From: Parietaria judaica
Taxonomy: Eukaryota > Streptophyta > Magnoliopsida > Rosales > Urticaceae
Direction of reading: 5' to 3'
NCBI GenBank assembly: GCA_954871525.1
Contig: OX940868.1
Coordinates: 19,959,056-20,023,055 of the forward strand
DNA length: 64,000 nucleotides
Shown: in pieces, positions 24,957-37,430 of the stretch
How positions within the stretch are numbered: the first letter of the stretch is position 1
Layout: each line of letters begins with the position of its first letter
Program-made: the position numbers and the translations under genes
Notes under the pieces: model-generated
What the model was told of the DNA's origin: nothing
The model's database searches: none
The model's input: only the letters and a program-made list of their open reading frames with translations

Positions 24957-26587
24957 TATATTTTAATATAAACTTTATATAAAGATGAACTGTAATAGCA
25001 CAGTCAGCAAATTATCCAACAATACAACGCACGTGACCAAAAATAGAAGCGTGTGTGGGGCCCACCAATAATATGCGTCTCAAAACATTGTTTTTCATCC
25101 GTACACGTGTCCTTGGAATCTACATCGCTGTCATTTGTTTTTAAGATGTACGGGTCCCACTTTTCTCCAGACAAAGATTCTAGACCGCTCTCTCGTCTCT
25201 ACTCTCTCTCTCTCTACTCTACTCTGGATTAGTCGAATTTACCCTTTCGATTCGTGGCTTATAGCTGGTTTGAGGAAGGGTCGTTTAGTCAAGATGCTGT
25301 TACATATCGGTGATATTTATCCTCTATTTCGGCATATGTCAAAATTACCCTCTCATTCATGATCCGCAAGGAGGATCATCTAGTAATTTCCCATTATTCT
25401 GATATTTTTTTGCAAAATATATATTTATAGTCATCCAATTAATCATATTTTTTCCTATCAGAAAAGTCATTGAATTTGATTTCTTTAAAAAAAATCACTA
25501 ATTATTTACGTATTATATGTGAACTTCTTTCAAGAGTATAACTTAACGAGCATTGTTGTCACCGTCGTCCTCCTGATGATGGTCTTCTACTCATAGTAGT
25601 TCTCATCATTTGAATATGCCATAAGATCGCCAGCATATCGCGGTCGAAAAAAACTCACTTATGACACATAAGCATAAATAATAATGCGTGCGTCTAATAT
25701 GATAAAAATATATCATATTAAACGTTATAAGACTGCATTTGGAAGAAAAGTATAACGTTAATAATTTTTATTGTAAAAATTAAATTTAATAAATTATTTG
25801 TAATAAATTAATGAGTTTGAACTCTTTCTTTTTAATTAACAAGGCCTACCTATATTATTTCTAATCCAACTGTTATTACAATCTTTTATTCCCTTTTAAT
25901 ATAATTATAATCACTTATAATCAAAAGCCTTTTTAATTAAAAAATCGAACAGACTTGATGAAATTTCTGAAAGAAAAAAAAAATCATGCTTGTATATTAT
26001 TTCAGCAAGGAAGGCAAATTCATGGTCAATTTAACTAAATATTTGCGCGTTATCATAGCTTATAATTTCAGTATTCCAAGTTGCACGAATTGTAAAAGCT
26101 CAACACCTACTTGCGCAATTTGTAAATTATTATAGTAAAGGTAATATTTATATTAATATTATTTATCAGAGGTGATATATTTGTAGGTTTGGATGTTTAA
26201 TTTAAACAAGTTTAACGCATCTAAATAAAGAATATGCCACCAAACTCTCAATAATTGTCAAATTGCGTTCGTGTGAATATTTAAGTTTTTATTTTATTAA
26301 CGAATTAGGTGGAAAGATAGAGCCTAAACATGCATTGTATTTAGCAAATTAGTTGACTAAGCCTCAAAATTAAGGGGTTCATTATTTTTTTAATCATCGA
26401 GTACATGTATATTATAAAGCACATATGTACCTCTAAAACCTTGGCAATTACGCGGTGGCTAATAATATTTTATATAAATTTATAAATAAAATTATAAAAT
26501 AATATATGCTATTGTTAGTATGTGTCATATTTTATATAATTTTTATTATGTTTTTTGTTAATATAATTTTTTTTACATCACCGCTAA

Positions 26588-26591
<4 letters not shown>
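24957..26591. other. Intergenic DNA
   Basis: Nothing recognisable. A CT-rich patch near 25190-25220 with short open frames has no family resemblance. Confidence 0.55.

Positions 26592-26629
<38 letters not shown>
26592..26629. repeat. (TA)n microsatellite
   Basis: About 19 TA units. A similar run is at 28049-28077. Confidence 0.9.
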
Positions 26630-26631
<2 letters not shown>

Positions 26632-28043
26632 GATTTCCATCGTTACAAAAACATATTTATAAGTACTTGTTTTGTATGGTTGAATATCTATTATTATCTT
26701 CTCGTAAGAACAAACAAACGTAGTGACGGCCTAGTCTAATAATATTATAAACAATATTTGATAATAATAACATAATTATCAAACGCAATAAGCGACAAAA
26801 CTAGATAAAGCACGAAAAAGATTGTGATAAGTATCGTTTAGATTTCTCGTTATCTTCAAGATATTTACTCTCTTTTTTTTTTTTGACAATTTGGGGGTGC
26901 TCACCAAATATGATAGAGTTACGACACGACTAAACGGGTTTGGTTTTTTCATAAATATAATTAGTTCAAACTATACTTAACACGATTGAATAATAGATAA
27001 ATATGACACGAATACGATAATAAGATAGGACCTAAATCACCTAATTACACACGATTAAGAAGCAAGAAAATTATATTATGTAACGTTTTTTAATACTTAA
27101 CGGTTAATGACAGTAAAACTACCTAAAGTTTGGTAGAAAAATCTCATCGTGTTCTCAAAGTCTAAAACTGGTGACAAAAGTACCCAAAGTCACATTTGAG
27201 GTGTTGACCATTTCATTCTCGTAACGCAGTGAACTTACCCGTCAGCTCTTGCCATGTGGTCAAACGCAGTTTATTGACATAGCAATTTTTTGCCACGTGA
27301 ATAAACGTAAGTTGTTGACATAGTAATTTTTTACCACGTGGACGAGCCTACATCAGCCTCGTTTACATTAAAACAACGAATAAACCACATATGTCGTTTA
27401 TAATTTTTATTATATTAATTACGTTGTGTAATTGATGAACATAAGAAATTAATAGTAAACTTTAAAATTTTAAGTAATGTAATTAAATAAAATAAAATAA
27501 ATTAAATAATCATAAATTAAACTAATTTATAATGTTAAACTATGTAAATTTATTAAATAGGTTAAACGGGTAGACACGATAAACACGGTATTAAATGAGT
27601 TAGATTTGGGTCTCATTTTCTAACACGATTAATAAATAAAAAAAATATTAAATTACATAAAATAAGTAAAAAGATGATTAAAACCCGTCACAATTACGAC
27701 ACGAAACTCGAAGAAGGATCCTTACAAAATAAGTGAACACGATTAAATCTTTGGTGTGTTTCCACACAAATTTTTTTTCCCTCGATCTTATCCTTTAAAA
27801 TATTTTCTCAGTGGGCAGCGGCAGTGTTAAAATCATGTCAAGTGGCATATTATGTGTGGGTGTTAGAAGATTAAAAATTATGAAGATTAATTGGCCGCCT
27901 TAGAAAATCTCCCACTAGCCAAAAAAGGGGAAACAATATTTCGTCAAGAAGATGTAGCACAACGCACATGCATAGTATTTGGCATTTTCCAAGGGGTAAG
28001 ATTATTTATGAATACATATAGATCGTTTGATATCATATATATG

Positions 28044-28081
<38 letters not shown>

Positions 28082-29025
28082 TAGTGCATCACGTTTCCAA
28101 TTTCAGTTACGCTTATTAAACAAAAAAATCGTGAAATTTATTTTTGAGTCATCTTGTCTCATATATTCTTTTATGCTAAATTTTTTAATCGTGTACAATT
28201 TCAATTAACCATATATGTGTTGAGTTTTTTTTTTTTAATTGAATATTTCTGTTTCAAATATATACGCAGGTCTAAGGTTAAAAAAAAGTTATAAAATAAT
28301 TAATCAAAATTTTCTTCTTCATGAATTTAGATACTTAACAGTGCAATTTAAAAGATACTAGATTAGTTTAGAAAATTAAATATTTTTACAGCAATTATCC
28401 TTATACTTACAGTTGAACACCAAAATAGAAAGCAACAAACAAAAACGCCCACTATATTGTTTGAAGAGTCTTCGAGGTTCCAACACTCAAAAACAACACG
28501 TAAACTTTGTATTAGTATGAGTTGTTTACCACACAATTAATAGCGACATAATAATAAGAAACATGTTTTTTTTTTTGAAGAAAGTACGTGGAATTAGCTG
28601 CGGAATTTGCTATACATGCATGGTGTACTAGATTTTATTTTCCAAGAAAAGGACCTGCCTTGTATTACACGCCACACATACAAAACTTGTAGGGCATGGA
28701 AACAAGTGTTGGTACTTTGCCGAGTTGCTTCGTATTTGTGTCTGTTTGTTATGCAAATTACGACACGTTTTTTGGCTTATAATTATTGTAATTAATTAGT
28801 AAGACGTCAAGCAAGACTTGCTCGCTCGCTCACGTCACGGTGTAGTCGAGTTTGAGGCGATTTTTTAGTTAGATTGTGATCAAATCGTATCGACTATGAT
28901 TATGTGACGGGAGAACGTGACATGACATAAATACGATTACATGGTAAGAATGTCAGATATAATTAAAGAAGAAATGAATAATTTTGTGCATTTAGGGTAC
29001 ATGTTTAAAGCGATTTCGCGATTTC
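26630..29025. other. Intergenic DNA with repeat relics
   Basis: At 27103-27345 a single diverged arm resembles the GGGTTAAT-type Mutator ends (GGTTAATGACAGTAAAACTA), with GCCACGTG phrases but no partner arm. It lies between TTACGACACGA(C/A) phrases at about 26920 and 27693, perhaps an older host repeat. No gene recognised. Confidence 0.4.
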
Positions 29026-29862
29026 TGTTGAAGTACAAATTCGTTATTTTTATTAAAAATGACATGCCGTATAAGTTATGAATTAATTAAAGTCATAGCA
29101 AAATAAACTAAAGACTCAAAACAATATTAAATATTCAAATAGGCTCATTTACGAAGCCCAAAAGCCCACTAAGGCAACTGGCAACCGTAAAGCCCATGAA
29201 CAGAAGCTACCAGGCTAAAAGCCGAAAAGCTACCCGTTATCATCAAAGACGATGAACGGCGAAATCGTCAAAAATCTTGTTTAGCTTCATCAATTCAAAA
29301 TGGGCAAACAACTAGGAGCACAAAGTCAAATCCACAACGGCTCTATTCAGCCAAGAATCTAACTCGGCGTAAAGTACGCAATCATAGAGCACGTGTCAGG
29401 TAGATAATTAGTAAGCCCGGTCTGCTCAGAGAGATGATCCCGAATTCTTAAGAAGTCCAACAAGAAGAATTGAAGGTTATAAATACCAACTCAAGACGAG
29501 GAATCAGAGACGCATTCATCAAGAGAGAACATTGAGAACTTTATGTCCGACTTTATATTGATTAGAGAGCTTTTCTTTTATATTCTTTATACTTTTATCT
29601 TTTCTCTGAACAAGGCAGTTGCAGTTAGCTGTCCGTTTATTTTTTCTGTATTAATAATGTAACAGATGACGTAATCAACTATCCTTTTAAGACGAACCTC
29701 TCTAAAAACTCATCGTCTCATTTATTCGCTTTTATATACTTATATATATAATAAAGAGTGTTTGAGAGTTTGCAACACGAAAGATCGGATCCCACCTAAG
29801 CAAATTAATATCATACATCCGTAAAGTTACTTTGACCGTTGAGGTGGGAAATCATGTCAACA
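29026..29862. mobile_element. Solo-LTR-like sequence, copy 2
   Basis: It starts TGTTGAAGTACAAATTC and ends ATGTCAACA, giving the inverted TGTTGA/TCAACA ends expected of an LTR. The flanks ATTTC and ATTTT match at 4 of 5 bases. It is colinear with 11551-12338 through a TATAAATA box and downstream pyrimidine-rich DNA. No internal domain or partner LTR is present. Confidence 0.65.
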
Positions 29863-31328
29863 ATTTTTTTAAAGAAGTTTTTAAGTGATTAAAATTTATA
29901 AATTATGAGTTTTTCTTAATCTAAAATCGAGTTTAATTTTTTCTTTAATCACACCACGACCAATTTAATGAGTTAAATGTTTCATAAACTAATAAACAAG
30001 CCTAACTCGTTACACATTATTACTAAATGAAGTTTTTCAATATCCATATAAAATTGATTAAAAAAATTATACGAAATACCTATTTTGTACGAATCTTTAT
30101 AATAACTATTCAAAACTACTCGTTCTACCTTTAACAAAATTATTAAAAATCAACCCTAGAATCTAGACACAAATTACGATCCTAATATTTTGTCTTTCGA
30201 GTAAGTTCGGTAGTCATTTTTAATCCCACACGGGTTTGATAAAGTGGTCGTTGTTTTTTTCACATAATTTATTGATCATCGAAAATTCCAGGTTAAACAT
30301 GGATTGCCATGGTTCAGAATTGGGAGGGACCTTTATCCACTATTCCACTGCATTATACAAAATATAAACTTAATTGCGGATTAATTAAAATAGTGAGTCA
30401 ACGTCATCTTCTAGCTCAAATTAATGCAAGGCCAAATGCGCGAAGGGTTGCTATGGCTATCTTGAACCAGAGGAGCCTAAGTCAGAGTCCGAAATCTAAA
30501 GTCATTTTATATTTACATAAGATTTCCGCATTGTAATTTAAGCTACATTAACAAAATAAATATCTTCAAGAAATTACTATTTAATTCAATGAAAGTAATA
30601 TATACAACATTTCAAACAATAGCTACGTAGTGCTCCGATGTATTTTCTCTAAATTAAATGAAGATAAATAATATTGTAGTATTGTACGTGGTGCTCCGAT
30701 GTATTTTCTCTAAAATAAATAAAGATAAATAATATTGTAGTATTGATCAAATTCTAGTTCTCTTTTATCATATACATCTTTCTGGAAGCATTGTTCTATA
30801 ACATGACTTTTTTAAATCTAAAAGGTTAGAAAAAAAACTCTCATATCGTAATATAATATATTTACAATTATTCTTTAACAATACATAATTATTATCAGTG
30901 TCCAACTTTATAATTTATTTTTAAAAAAATATTTATAAAAATACAAACAAAATATCGGAACTGGAGAATAGGTCTGAAGCCGGAGACTACTTATTCAGTT
31001 ATGACTAACTGGGTTTTTCTTTCTTTCCTTCTTATTTGTGTTGTTTCAATAATATTTGGTATGCAATACCGAAAGTCTGATTTTATGTGTACGTAGTTTG
31101 CTCACATCACAGGTTATTGTGAAATACAATAAATTAAGATGAATAATTTTCAGTTATCATAATTCTAATATTTTCTACATACTTAGATGAAATGTGAAAC
31201 TTGCTCAAAATCGTATCATACATTTTTTTAAAAAGAGTGACAATATCGGTCAAGGTCACAATGCACAATCATACTAGTATATATATTTAGTGTAATATAG
31301 GTAACATTATTGATAAGTTTACATATGT
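29863..31328. other. Intergenic DNA
   Basis: A 75-codon open frame at 30309-30536 (MVQNWEGPLSTIPLHY...) has no recognised homology. Apart from a two-copy tandem duplication, nothing else stands out. Confidence 0.5.
30632..30745. repeat. Two-copy tandem duplication, ~59-bp unit
   Basis: GTGCTCCGATGTATTTTCTC followed by GATAAATAATATTGTAGTAT occurs twice in a row with few differences. Confidence 0.85.
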
Positions 31329-31425
31329 AAAAGGGGCACGCATTTGAGTCCCATGGGGTTTAAACCCATGATCTATTGAAAAGGCACGTAGTGGAATTAC
31401 AACTAGGCCAAACAAACTTGGTTAG
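31329..31425 (-). mobile_element. Possible tRNA-derived SINE fragment
   Basis: The minus strand holds TTGGCCTAGTTGTAATTCC (A-box-like) and ATGGGTTTAAACCCC (B-box-like), about 35 bp apart. TAGCCTAGTGGTAATTCC at 38963 is similar. Boundaries are unclear. Confidence 0.35.
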
Positions 31426-31543
31426 TCGTATCATAAAAATGTTCAATCACGTTAATTAATACTAAAAACAAGATATAAATGCATTTTTAATTGGTCCATC
31501 TCATTCACCTTGATCCATGTTCACGTTACAAACTACACACGTG

Positions 31544-32155
31544 CAAGGTTTAAAAAGCGCTAGAGGTGTACGCCTAGCGGAGCGCCTCCAGGCGAGGCGG
31601 AGCTTTTTGCCTCCGAAGCGCGCCTAGAGGCGCCTCCTGGGCGTACACCTCTTTTCGGGAGAGGCGTTTGAGGCTGCCGCGAGGCGCACAGCGTGTTACT
31701 CACTGATGAAGGTCGAAGAAGGGAGATTGCCGTTGATGAAGGTTGAAGATGGAAGGAAATGAGATATGACATGGAGAAGTAAAGGAAGGAGAATGGCTAG
31801 GGTTACAATGCAAAGAGAAAGGAGATGTGGCTGCATTGCAGATGATGCTAAGGTTATAGGATTAAGTGAAGTTCGGGCTTTTTTAAAATATTATAAGACT
31901 AAATCAAATGGATTTAAATAAGATATTTGGGTTTTAAAGTTCCTATTAAACCCTAATTCTTTCTATTTCTTAATGACATATTAAAGTTCAAATCTTATAG
32001 CTTCTAATGTTTTTTGTTTATTTATTTATTTATAGTTACTATGGTTTTTTTGTTTAAGACTATGAGATTATGTGTAGTTTTTATGAGACATATATTATCA
32101 AAATTATTTAATTCTTATAATAGAGGTTACGCCTCTTAAGTAATTTTAAACCTTG
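31544..32155. mobile_element. Non-autonomous hAT element
   Basis: Ends CAAGGTTTAAAA and its inverse TTTTAAACCTTG are flanked by identical 8-bp TSDs CACACGTG (31536-31543 and 32156-32163), typical of hAT. The left 150 bp is rich in GAGGCG/GCGCCTC phrases in both orientations and can fold. The open frame across it is an artefact of this GC-rich repeat. Confidence 0.93.
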
Positions 32156-32436
32156 CACACGTGTATGTCTGAGATTATTCCTCGTTAATAGCGGCATAAA
32201 AATCCAATATATCATATAATAAAAAAGGGCAAAGCTATCCTTATTTAAAAATGAAGAGAGTACCTTTGTACAAGCAAGAGCAAACGTATACGTAATGCAA
32301 ACCAATTTATCAACAGACTTAAGACTCCCAACACTCTGGTTTTGAATATAATACAGATAAATTAACGTATCAATAATGTTTGAGACTTGCGATTTTCGGA
32401 CCCACTCGGTTTTTATAATTTAATAAGATGAGATAA

Positions 32437-34199
32437 TTACGAGGCAGAAAGCAATGTTTCCCCCGGTGAAGTGCAGGCGTGAAGAGCGGTGCATATGTCA
32501 GTTTTCTCGAGGAACTGCTCCGTGTTGACGAGGATCAGCGGGCCGTACTCGAAAACCATCCTCTTGCACTGCAAAATAAGTTATTACAAATATTATTCGA
32601 GTCATAAATTAACAGAAAAGAATGAAATAAATTGTTACATGACAAGAAAATCTCAAACACTTCCTCCGCTACATGACCGAAAAACTCGGAAAAAGCTTTA
32701 TATGTCCTCTTGTCGCGTTGCCACAGTTTCTCACATAATTATATCCTCTGAGCTTGTAAAATTTGGCATTTTTCTTCTGATTGTTAAATCATCGACAGTT
32801 TTCGTCAAATTTTAAGCCTCGTGGCTTAAAATTAGCCGACTTTAGCGATCACAAGAGAAATAATCACAATTAACAAGTTTAGTGAAAAATTGGCACGGTG
32901 TATTACCAAGGGGACACTGCGACAACACGATAAGCTCAAAAGGCGTGAATAGTTACTCTTAGTCTCTTACAATAGCTTTTTATTATGAGGGCATAAAGAT
33001 AAAATAGCAATAAACCCATACTGTTACCCGTTACATTATAAATTAATTCATACAATAAAGTTTCTATTAGAATTAATTTTATCGTCATTCTCACCTTTTT
33101 CTCAAAGTCCTTCATCGTCTTACATGCCTTCAAAAGAAGCTCGAGAATCTCCAGCTGGGAAAAGTTTCGTTAATGGTTAAATAATTTGCAGTAAACTTCA
33201 GGGAATAAAACAAAACACACATGATTCGAGAATCTCAACATTATGCATACTTTTGCTGTAAAAAAATTGACATGTGCAAACCTGCGTATCGGGATCTTTT
33301 AGCCTCGTCATTACATCTGAGACCGTCCGGCGACATAAACCACAGCTATCTTCACGAAGCTGCACAGCGAACATGTTAACTTTTTGGCACAGGTTGACTT
33401 TTTTGCAAAAAGCTTCCGGTTCGATGTCCGTAAGCTGCAGGAAGAAAAGAGGAGCATAGTAGTCCACCAACTTGTTACACTGTTAAGAAAGAAACAAAGA
33501 GTTAATATGTAGAAAAAATGAACAAAAAAATACTAGCTCTGGTAACGCAGCGCAATCTGTTCATTTAACGTGACCAAACCAACGTTATAATTTCTTAATT
33601 AAACAATAAAGCTATGAGAGCTCATTTATAACGCCTAAATCTCGTATATATAGATTTGGTTCGCCTACTACTACTATTATGGTCATCAAACAAAATCGGT
33701 ATTTCAAGTAGCGAAGTTACGTGCCTGCTGCTCAAAGTTGTGCAACTGAGAGCACGAATGATGAAGGTATTCAAGAATCTCGTTTTGCGTCTTGTTTTGA
33801 TTAAGGTAGTCGAGTGCCTGATCCGTATACTGCTCACACAACGTGCAAACTTCATTCTTGGACACACCTTCTGCCTCGTACGCTATCTGCATTCCTGAAA
33901 AAAATAGAGGGTGTATCTGATGAGTAAGTATTTTTTTCATTACAACATGAGCCAACCCCTTCGCTCATATAGACGTATATCATAGCGTTTTCAAACACAC
34001 CGAATGAACTGAAATAAGGGTATATCCGAAATAGAGACATATCGTATTTCGATACTTTTATTAATTCCAATAATGACCTGAAACATCAGGAATGAAAGAT
34101 AGAATATTTACCAGGCATAGGATTTCCGAATTGTCTAGCCTCACAGCGCCAACTGACGCCCAACAGGAAAAGAACTAACAACCCGGCTCTCATATTCAT
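32437..34199 (-). CDS. Secreted/vacuolar saposin-B domain protein, 5 coding exons
   Basis: Exons (minus) 34199-34112, 33894-33725, 33479-33282, 33154-33095 and 32568-32437 give 215 residues. A signal peptide (MNMRAGLLVLFLLGVSWRCEA) precedes two saposin-B domains, each with six cysteines: Cys46, 49, 77, 87, 111, 117 and Cys132, 135, 163, 173, 198, 204. The spacing fits the three-disulfide saposin fold, which binds lipids or membranes, usually in a lysosomal or vacuolar compartment. A glycosylation sequon NKT is at 63-65. The second intron begins GC rather than GT (CAG|GCACGT). Using the GT three bases later would insert a stop and lose the Cys87 junction, so the GC donor is favoured. No protease domain is attached. 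Resembles Arabidopsis At5g01800 (from memory). Confidence 0.92.
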
Positions 34200-34941
34200 C
34201 GTGTCTGAAAATACAACAATTTTTTAGAGCAGTACCTAAAACGCCATCACTAAACTAACAGTACATCAGCAAACATAGACCAAAATAAAAATTGGAGAAG
34301 AAAACATACATGCTACAATCCACAAAGAGTTCAAAATTCGGGTAACATCGAAGAATAACAAATTTTCTTCAAAATTCGAACTCAGGTTCATCAAAGTTTA
34401 TAATCTGATTCGCTATTTGAGCTATTCAATGCTATATTAGCAACTATTTAAACTTAAACTCAAGAAATTTCCGATAAAACAATGATTCGCACATCTGATT
34501 TGCCTTAAATTCATCAGATATTCACATTCTTAGCCTCAAATCGTCTAGAACAGCGAAAGCTATAAATTAAGTTGAAATTATGGCCCCAAACATGAACAGA
34601 TTCATGAAAACACACACAGAGAAGGCAAACACCAGACAGAGAACACGGATTGAGCTTCAAAAAAAGAAGTCAAATCGGCGATTCACAGCTCCGAAAAACT
34701 TGGAGAAGATAAGAAAAAAGACGTGATATTCATCGATGAAACCTCGGCGAATCATCGATCGAGAACGCGAAACGAAATCAACGATTGGAATCGAAGGAAA
34801 CGAAGATACCTGATTGATTGTCGTGGTGTTCTTCGCGAGAGAGAAAGAGAGAGAGTCTGACTGTTTGTTGGCTCTTACCTTCCCGCAATCATCCAGATAA
34901 AGTCGTCGCGTAGTGCTTCCATCCTCTGTGCTCGACACCAT
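34200..34941 (-). promoter_or_regulatory. Spliced 5' leader of the saposin gene with an overlapping upstream ORF
   Basis: The leader intron runs 34809-34205 (ATCAG|GTATCT...ATTTTCAG|ACACG). An upstream ATG at 34941 (MVSSTEDGSTTRR...) is open for exactly 44 codons to the donor. After splicing it reads Thr-Arg-stop, and the TGA overlaps the main ATG as ATGA. Whether transcripts start upstream of 34941 is unknown. Confidence 0.55.
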
Positions 34942-35549
34942 GGAGTCTCTATCCCCTCTCTAATAGTCGATTGACACGTGTACTGAGCTCCATGGGCTGC
35001 CCCACTAGGCCGAAGCATTTGCACACCAGGCCCATACTTCTAATTGTTTGGACTTTTGAGTGAGATTAAGCCAATTTTGATCTTGCATATATTTAAACAA
35101 TTAGATGTTGATTTTTAATATAAATGATTTAAAATTGATTACGTGTGTTTCTTTCTTTGTAAAGTTGATTATAACATTTAATATATTTATTAATAATATT
35201 AATAAATTTCATAATTTCCAACTTATATCTGTTAAGTTAATCAAAGGTCGTGTTTAAGATGAATATTATAATTATTATTATTATTAAAATGTCATATATT
35301 TTGATCATGACAGATGACACAAGTGATATTATTGGGTTTTTTTTTTTATGGCAAATATAAAAAATGTTTGAAAAACCAACGTTAAATAGTTATTTTTTTG
35401 TTTTAGCCGGATAAAATATTAATATTTTGGTCAGTACCTATCTGTAACGTACGAAAAAATATTAGCATTTTCTATGACTAAAATTAAAACTTTTCAAACA
35501 CTTTTAAGTATGTTTAATTTTTTAAGGACAACGCTTACGTTTATACTTC
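34942..35549. other. Intergenic DNA upstream of the saposin gene
   Basis: Presumed promoter (CACGTG at 34975-34980), then A+T-rich DNA. No gene. Confidence 0.5.
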
Positions 35550-35832
35550 CCGTTTCGGGAGTTGTGCTACCGGGCGCTCGAGAGTCTTTCTAAACCCCAC
35601 TTCAAGCTCTTTTGCGGGCTAATTTGGGCGGCATGGTCCGACCGCAACCTTCGCCTCTTCGAGCACCGCGTACGGGCTCCACAGGCTTGGGTGGAAGAAG
35701 TCGACGGATGGTTCACAAGTTTCAAGCGGTGTGCGCACTCTACGGAGAACCACCACTCGCCAAGGGAGGAGGTACCGAGGGCTTGGTCCATGCCGGATGC
35801 GGGGAGCCTCAAGCTCAACGTAGACGCAGCAT

Positions 35833-37430
35833 TGGTGTAGATCTGCTCTATAGAAAAAACGATGAACACGCATTTGCAAGCTAAAACTCAACTTCTTTTC
35901 TCATTCAAAATATCAACTACCCTTTCACTCTTTGAATTACACATATATAGAAAATATCAGAACTCTAAAAACATGCTTCCCTAAAATACCTCACGTCTAA
36001 TACTAACAAAATATTATACTAAAATAAACTTTAAATAAAGCCCACGATTAATGCTCTGATTATCAATCAGGCTTAAGGGCTTGATTTGATAAAACAATAA
36101 ATAATAAAATCAAAATATATGAATAAGGAAGTTGTGGAGATTGAGAGGAATTTGGCTTTAATTTGCTCTATGCAAATCAAGTACGTTTGCATCATTCTCC
36201 CCATGCTGAAAAAAATTTGTCCTCGAATTTTGACAGTTGACGTGCATGTGTCGGGACTTCGCTGCCATCGTCACGCTTATGTCGACTCCAAAGCCACCGC
36301 CGTAAAAAAACCTTTTCATATCTGAACCGTCTCGCATGATATCTTTGCGTCACGCCTCCGCGCTGTTGTATCATTCTCGATCTCGCTCTTCAAAGACCTG
36401 AATGGATCGGCATCCGTTGTCAATAATCAAACTGTTTCCGCAATTAGTTTTCTTTGACATACATGTTTTTGTGGGGGTTATTGTAGCAAGAACCGTTGTT
36501 GTGGGAGCTGTTATAGCATAAATAACGTTTGTGGAGATTATTGTAGTAATCTTGATCGGTTGGACCTCGCAAAAAAAGAGAGCACGCTCACGTCATCATC
36601 ACAATTTTCTTCATTGTATTCATCGTACACGGGCTCATCGTGAAGTTGGCGTACTCCGATTCGTCGTCGGTAAACTCGCCGCACTCATCGTACATGGGCT
36701 CACCGTAGACGGTGTCGGCGTACTCTGCCTCCTTGTCGGCAAGCTCGTCGTACTTCGGATTATCCACCGTAAATGCCGACCCCCGCCGGTTTTCCGAGAC
36801 TTTTTCACGCGGATTCTACACGTGTTTATAGCCGCCAAAATTCCTACCAAACGGAGTGTCACGGCCATCTTCGGTGTCGGATCCACCTATGTGGTGTTGT
36901 TGAGCCACCGAATCCTACAACAGTGCATCTACCTGGCGGGTGAGCAATTCCACCTGAGCGCGTAATCCTGCGTTTTCGTCACGTCTATGCACGTCTTGTA
37001 CGAAAGCATCTCGAACGGCCCGTTTCTTCGGCACCATCTGCGTAGAAACGGTTGGCTCTGATACCAACTGGTGTAGATCCGCTTTATAGGAAAACCGATG
37101 AACACACATTTGCAAGTTAAAGCTCGACTTCTTTTCTCATTCAAAATATCGACTACCCTTTCACTCTTTGAATTACACTTATATAGAAAATATAAGAGCT
37201 CTAAGAACATGCTTCCCTAAAATACCTCACGTCTAATACTAACAGAATATTATAGTAAAATAAACTTCAAATAAAGCCCACGATTGATGTTCTATCAATC
37301 AGGCTTAAAGGCTTAATTAGATAAAACAATAAATAATAAAATCAAAATATATAAATAAGGAAGTTATGGAGATTGAGAGGAATTTGGTTTTAATTTGCAT
37401 TCTCCATGCAAATCAAGTACGTTTGCATCA
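35833..37430 (-). mobile_element. Small non-autonomous LTR retrotransposon (LARD/TRIM-like), older copy
   Basis: LTRs of 362 bp at 35833-36194 and 37069-37430 start TGGTGTAGATC and end TTTGCATCA. Between them are a primer-binding site (37054-37066, minus) complementary to tRNA-Met and a polypurine-like tract next to the left LTR (minus GCATGGGGAGAA). TSDs AGCAT (35828-35832) and GGCAT (37431-37435) differ at one base; removing the element restores the LINE frame Asp-Ala-Ala-Trp. A decayed minus-strand frame starts MVPKKRAVRDAFVQDVHRR and soon meets TAG. The LTRs differ at many positions, so it is old relative to 48124-49644. Confidence 0.93.
37054..37066 (-). promoter_or_regulatory. tRNA-Met primer-binding site of the LARD-like element
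   Basis: The minus strand reads TGGTATCAGAGCC, the standard plant initiator-tRNA primer-binding sequence, two bases inside the 5' LTR. Confidence 0.88.

Noticed and set aside
25135..25362. 75-codon frame near a CT-rich patch
   Set aside because: No motif or homology recognised; CT repeat drives the open frame.
30309..30536. 75-codon frame MVQNWEGPLSTIP...
   Set aside because: No recognised homology, A+T-rich codon use, no leader or intron signals.
31560..31772. 70-codon frame rich in Arg/Pro/Gly
   Set aside because: Translation of the GAGGCG repeat at a hAT end.
32489..32815. 108-codon plus-strand frame
   Set aside because: Opposite the last exon and intron of the saposin gene, whose exon structure is coherent.
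36531..36965. 144-codon plus-strand frame
   Set aside because: Antisense to the decayed protein region of a minus-strand LTR element.
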